From contig DVGD01000049.1 in NCBI GenBank assembly GCA_018712905.1, forward strand, positions 1 through 8,332: DNA of 8,332 nucleotides, written 5' to 3'. Under the pieces are notes generated by a model that was not told the origin of the DNA, did no database searches, and saw only the letters and a program-made list of their open reading frames with translations. The position numbers were made by a program, and so were the translations under genes. This DNA is from Candidatus Avoscillospira stercoripullorum (GTDB taxonomy: Bacteria; Bacillota; Clostridia; Oscillospirales; Oscillospiraceae). How positions within the stretch are numbered: position 1 is the first letter of the stretch; every line of letters begins with the position of its first letter. Below, piece by piece: positions 5,801-8,332 of this stretch.

Positions 5801-6478
5801 TTGCTTCGCTATCCCTGCCTGGTGCTCGATCACGACGATACCACCGTTGATTCCACCCGCGCCGTCAATTATCCCCAGTTCTGTGAGGCCATGGCGCGAT
5901 TTCGCCCTCAGATGGAGATTTCAGAGGCGCAGTTCTTCCGCTACTGCTTCGACCCGGGCTTTTACGGGATGTGCGAGCAGGTGCTTCGCTATACCCCGGA
6001 GGAGATGGAGGCGCATGTTGCCATGTGGAAGGAGTACCACAAAACCCACCACCCCCAGTTCTTCCCCGGGATCCCGGAGATTCTCCGCCGCCAGCGGGCG
6101 GAGGGGGGACGCTACTGCGTGGTGTCCCACTCCGAGGCCGACGTGATTCTCGCCGCCTACGACCGCGCCGGGGTGCCCCGGCCGGATCTGGTGCTGGGCG
6201 CTGAGCAGCCGCCGGAGCACCGCAAGCCCGCCCCCTGGCCCCTCCAGGAGATCATGCGCCGTTTTTCCCTGGAGGCGAAGGATCTTCTGATGGTGGACGA
6301 CATGCCCCACGGCGGCGTCATGGCGCGGGCGGTGGGCGTGGACTTTGCCTGTGCCGGGTGGTATGGGATGCTTCCCGACATCGAGGAGAACATGCGCCGC
6401 CAGTGCGACTTTTTCTTCTCCACGGTGGAGGCCTTTGCGCGCTTTCTCTTTGGCGATGAAAACGCAATTGCCGAATAG
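5801..6478 (+). CDS. HAD-superfamily hydrolase (phosphatase-like)
   Basis: This is a 225-residue member of the haloacid dehalogenase superfamily, which mostly hydrolyses phosphomonoesters through an aspartyl-phosphate intermediate. All four motifs are visible. Motif I is LVLDHDDTT, with nucleophile D10 and acid/base D12. Motif II is VVSHS (S109 or S111). Motif III is RKPAPWP, with K142. Motif IV is LLMVDDMPHGG, with D166 and D167. The helical region between motifs I and II (about 15-95) looks like a subfamily I cap, as in phosphoglycolate phosphatase relatives. The substrate cannot be named from sequence. Start TTG 5801 was chosen for its ribosome site; translation then begins right before the first beta strand (MLRYPCLVLD). 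It is divergent from the DUF2284 gene and ends before two repeat hairpins and a bidirectional terminator, so it is probably transcribed alone. Confidence 0.88.
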   Translation: MLRYPCLVLDHDDTTVDSTRAVNYPQFCEAMARFRPQMEISEAQFFRYCFDPGFYGMCEQVLRYTPEEMEAHVAMWKEYHKTHHPQFFPGIPEILRRQRAEGGRYCVVSHSEADVILAAYDRAGVPRPDLVLGAEQPPEHRKPAPWPLQEIMRRFSLEAKDLLMVDDMPHGGVMARAVGVDFACAGWYGMLPDIEENMRRQCDFFFSTVEAFARFLFGDENAIAE

Positions 6479-6491
6479 ACAGCCATTCCCC

Positions 6492-6521
6492 CACGGGCGG
6501 CCATAAAGGCCGCCCCTACGG
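6492..6521 (-). repeat. REP-like GTAG hairpin, copy 2
   Basis: A perfect 8-bp stem GGGCGGCC/GGCCGCCC (6495-6502 with 6508-6515) has an ATAAA loop, followed by CTAC (6516-6519), i.e. GTAG on the minus strand. It is inverted relative to copy 3, with the two GTAG heads facing each other across 18 nt. Confidence 0.85.
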
Positions 6522-6539
6522 ACACGCCTCCGGTTTTTT

Positions 6540-6568
6540 CGTAGGGGCGGGGTTTATCCCCGCCCGTG
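6540..6568 (+). repeat. REP-like GTAG hairpin, copy 3
   Basis: GTAG (6541-6544) is followed by a perfect 8-bp stem GGGCGGGG/CCCCGCCC (6545-6552 with 6558-6565) and a TTTAT loop. Compared with copy 2 read in the same direction, the two inner stem pairs are swapped (CC/GG to GG/CC) while pairing is kept. A small second hairpin, CGTGAA/TTCACG (6565-6570 with 6575-6580), overlaps its end. Confidence 0.85.
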
Positions 6569-6597
6569 AACAGCTTCACGATTCGCGCCGCGTCCAT

Positions 6598-6634
6598 AAA
6601 AAAGCGAGCAGGCTTCCCGGCCTGCTCGTTTTTT
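6598..6634. terminator. Bidirectional intrinsic terminator between the HAD and wecC-like genes
   Basis: A 9-bp perfect stem CGAGCAGGC/GCCTGCTCG (6605-6613 with 6620-6628) has a TTCCCG loop, TTTTTT on the right (6629-6634) and AAAAAA on the left (6598-6603). It can therefore stop transcripts from both convergent genes. It lies immediately after the wecC-like stop and about 120 nt after the HAD stop. Confidence 0.92.
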
Positions 6635-6635
6635 G

Positions 6636-7838
6636 TTATTGCTCCAAAAGTCCCACGCAGTCGAAGTGGGGCTTGGCCGCGATTTTTTCCTTGGCGGCCT
6701 TGAAGGGGTCGTGCATCAGGGTGATGACGGTGTAGTCGCTCTGCTCCAGCGCTTCATCCAGGGTGTGGTTGGCAAAGCCCGCCACATCGCCCTGGATAAA
6801 GGGCTCGCAGGCGATCACCTGGTAGCCCCGTTCCTTTAGAATCTTGGCCAGCTCCACCGAGGGGCTCTCGCGGATGTCGTCGATGTTGGCCTTGAAGCTC
6901 ATGCCCAGCACCGCCACGGTGCTGCCCGGCGCCACATCCTTTTCGACACGACCGGCCACCCAGGCGGGCTTGGAGTCGTTGACCAGCCGTGCCTGGTAGA
7001 TGAGGGGAGTGATGTCCTCGAACTTTTCGTGGATGAACCAGGGATCCACCGCGATGCAGTGGCCGCCCACGCCCACGCCGGGGTTGTGGACGTTCACCCG
7101 AGGATGGCAGTTGGCCAGCTTGATGAGCTGGAAGACGTCGATGCCCAGCCGGTCGCAGACCTTGCTTAGCTCGTTGGCATAGGCGATGTTGATGTCGCGG
7201 AAGGTGTTCTCCACCAGCTTGCACATCTCGGCGGTGAGATCGTCGGTGACGCGGATGGTGCCCTTGGTGACCACAGGGGAGTAGATCTCCTTGGCATATT
7301 CCGCCGCTTCGGGGCGGGTGGCGCCGACGATGCGGTCATTCTCCCGCAGTTCGATGAGCATTCTCCCGGGGATGATGCGCTCGGGGCAGTGGGCGGTCAT
7401 GAATTCCTCGGCGGCAAGACCGCTGACCTCGGAGACGATGGACTCCACCAGCCGCGTGGAGTAGGGCGGGGAGGTGGACTCCAGCACGCACAGGTTCCCG
7501 GCGCGCAGCACGCTGCCCACGCTTCTGGCAGCCGACTCCACAAACCGCATGTCGCTCACGCGCTTGCCCTCTTCAGTGTCGCGGTAGGGCGTCTGCACGC
7601 AGATGATAAACACATCCGCCGGCTCCGGCGTGGTAGAGAAGTGGAGCCGCCCGGTGGCAAGCGCCTTGGTCAGGGCGTCCTGGAGGCCGGGCTCCACGAT
7701 GTGGATATGGCCGGCATTGAGGCTCTCCACAACCTTCTCGTTGATGTCGAAGCCGCAGACCGTGTAGCCCGCCAGGGTAAAGGTGACGGCGGTGGGGAGG
7801 CCGATGTAGCCGCAGCCCATAATTTCGATTTTCTTCAT
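6636..7838 (-). CDS. wecC: Nucleotide-sugar dehydrogenase, UDP-N-acetylmannosamine dehydrogenase type (WecC-like)
   Basis: This family oxidises C6 of a UDP-sugar in two NAD-dependent steps; the closest type is UDP-ManNAc to UDP-ManNAcA, a building block of surface polysaccharides. The 400-residue product has the N-terminal Rossmann motif GCGYIGLPTA (G8, G10, G13), the substrate-site segment EMCKLVENTFRDINIAYANEL (K207) and the catalytic cysteine C261 in GVGVGGHCIAVDPWF. The C-terminal UDP-binding domain contains VLGMSFKANIDDIRESPS. HCIAVDPWF and the NIAYANEL stretch favour WecC over UDP-glucose dehydrogenase, but other UDP-HexNAc substrates cannot be excluded. ATG 7838 is preferred over ATG 7844 because GGGAG (plus 7847-7851) is 8 nt away from the former and only 2 from the latter. 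No epimerase or glycosyltransferase gene accompanies it in the window. A terminator follows directly, so it is probably monocistronic. Confidence 0.9.
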   Translation of the reverse strand: MKKIEIMGCGYIGLPTAVTFTLAGYTVCGFDINEKVVESLNAGHIHIVEPGLQDALTKALATGRLHFSTTPEPADVFIICVQTPYRDTEEGKRVSDMRFVESAARSVGSVLRAGNLCVLESTSPPYSTRLVESIVSEVSGLAAEEFMTAHCPERIIPGRMLIELRENDRIVGATRPEAAEYAKEIYSPVVTKGTIRVTDDLTAEMCKLVENTFRDINIAYANELSKVCDRLGIDVFQLIKLANCHPRVNVHNPGVGVGGHCIAVDPWFIHEKFEDITPLIYQARLVNDSKPAWVAGRVEKDVAPGSTVAVLGMSFKANIDDIRESPSVELAKILKERGYQVIACEPFIQGDVAGFANHTLDEALEQSDYTVITLMHDPFKAAKEKIAAKPHFDCVGLLEQ

Positions 7839-7846
7839 GTTCATAG

Positions 7847-7851
7847 CTCCC
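7847..7851 (-). promoter_or_regulatory. Ribosome site of the wecC-like gene
   Basis: GGGAG on the minus strand lies 8 nt from ATG 7838 and 2 nt from ATG 7844, which decides for the inner start. A small stem GGGAA/TTCCC (7854-7858 with 7862-7866) lies just upstream in the mRNA. Confidence 0.6.
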
Positions 7852-7922
7852 AGGGGAAAACTTCCCGATGATGTTCCGATGCAGGAGCGCCCGGCGAGAC
7901 CTGGCGTGCCTGCGATTCCACT

Positions 7923-7950
7923 GTAGGGGCGGGGTTCATCCCCGCCCGTG
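7923..7950 (+). repeat. REP-like GTAG hairpin, copy 4
   Basis: GTAG (7923-7926) is followed by a perfect stem GGGCGGGG/CCCCGCCC (7927-7934 with 7940-7947) and a TTCAT loop, then GTG. It forms an inverted pair with copy 5, with the GTAG heads outward. The motif CCTGCGATTCC occurs on both flanks (7909-7919 and 7956-7966). Confidence 0.85.
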
Positions 7951-7956
7951 CCGCAC

Positions 7957-7990
7957 CTGCGATTCCCAAAGTGCCTAAGGCAAATCGCAG
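7957..7990. repeat. Central palindrome between repeat copies 4 and 5
   Basis: CTGCGATT (7957-7964) pairs with AATCGCAG (7983-7990), and inside it TGCC (7972-7975) pairs with GGCA (7979-7982) around TAA. CTGCGATT follows both neighbouring hairpins at 7-8 nt when each is read from its GTAG head, so it is probably part of an extended repeat unit. Confidence 0.65.
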
Positions 7991-7997
7991 CCTAGTT

Positions 7998-8025
7998 CGG
8001 GCGGGCATAAAGCCCGCCCCTACGG
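7998..8025 (-). repeat. REP-like GTAG hairpin, copy 5
   Basis: A perfect stem GGGCGGGC/GCCCGCCC (7999-8006 with 8012-8019) has an ATAAA loop, then CTACGG (GTAG on the minus strand). Its inner stem pairs (GC/GC in head-first reading) differ from those of the other copies yet remain complementary. It lies downstream of metK and in the probable leader of the wecC-like gene. Confidence 0.85.
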
Positions 8026-8041
8026 CACAACCATAAAAATT

Positions 8042-8056
8042 ATTATACCGAACCTT

Positions 8057-8070
<14 letters not shown>
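8042..8070 (-). promoter_or_regulatory. Candidate sigma-A-type promoter upstream of the wecC-like gene
   Basis: On the minus strand TTGCAA (plus 8065-8070) is followed after 17 nt by a perfect TATAAT (plus 8042-8047). It overlaps the last codons of metK and points toward the wecC-like gene, giving a leader of nearly 200 nt that contains repeat copies 5 and 4. The -35 is only a partial match (TTG.A.). Confidence 0.6.

Positions 8071-8332
<262 letters not shown>

Noticed and set aside
6479..6635. Possible small mobile element (the inverted pair 6492-6568 as a MITE)
   Set aside because: The inverted ends are the hairpins themselves, no target-site duplication is visible and the interior is only 18 nt; a paired REP-like arrangement explains it better.
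7461..7476. Sequence resembling the repeat head (GTAGGGCGGGG) inside the wecC-like gene
   Set aside because: It lacks the return arm and loop and encodes conserved protein sequence, so the likeness is chance.

Overview
The window looks like a piece of a GC-rich Firmicutes (Clostridia) chromosome, most likely an Oscillospiraceae-type gut anaerobe. The evidence is Firmicutes-style division genes (sepF and divIVA beside a yggS/ylmE homologue), hfq next to an apparent miaA end, strong AAGGAGG-type ribosome sites, GC-rich codon use, and intergenic GC-rich hairpin repeats of a kind I associate with that family. The taxonomic call is inference; there is no rRNA to confirm it.

Left part (1-3748, all + strand): the last codons of a probable miaA overlap hfq by ATGA. 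Then follow an HlyD-like membrane adaptor, yggS (PLP homeostasis protein), sepF and a divIVA-type gene, with gaps of 16, 1, 42 and 21 nt. This is a shortened form of the Firmicutes ylm division cluster, without ylmG and ylmH. A very good sigma-A-type promoter lies inside the yggS reading frame and probably gives sepF-divIVA extra, independent transcription. A long hairpin closes the run.

Middle (3777-6478): mnmE (tRNA wobble-uridine GTPase, + strand) is complete. It is followed by a convergent Cys-rich DUF2284-type putative Fe-S protein (- strand), which is divergent from a HAD-family hydrolase (+ strand) that starts at TTG. A good promoter for the DUF2284 gene sits in the 67-nt divergent gap.

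Right part (6479-8332): a bidirectional terminator separates the HAD gene from a UDP-N-acetylmannosamine dehydrogenase-type gene (wecC-like, - strand). Behind it lies a repeat-rich leader, and then the 3' end of metK (- strand), which is cut by the window edge.

The most distinctive non-coding signal is a family of five short GC-rich hairpins with a GTAG head (near 5168-5193, 6492-6521, 6540-6568, 7923-7950 and 7998-8025). Their arms differ between copies but stay paired, four of them are arranged as two inverted pairs, and one copy supplies the stop codon of the DUF2284 gene. They resemble REP elements. I see no defence system, CRISPR array, prophage or complete transposon here, and no wholly new protein system. 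The interest lies in the repeats, the promoter buried in yggS and the unusual leader of the wecC-like gene.
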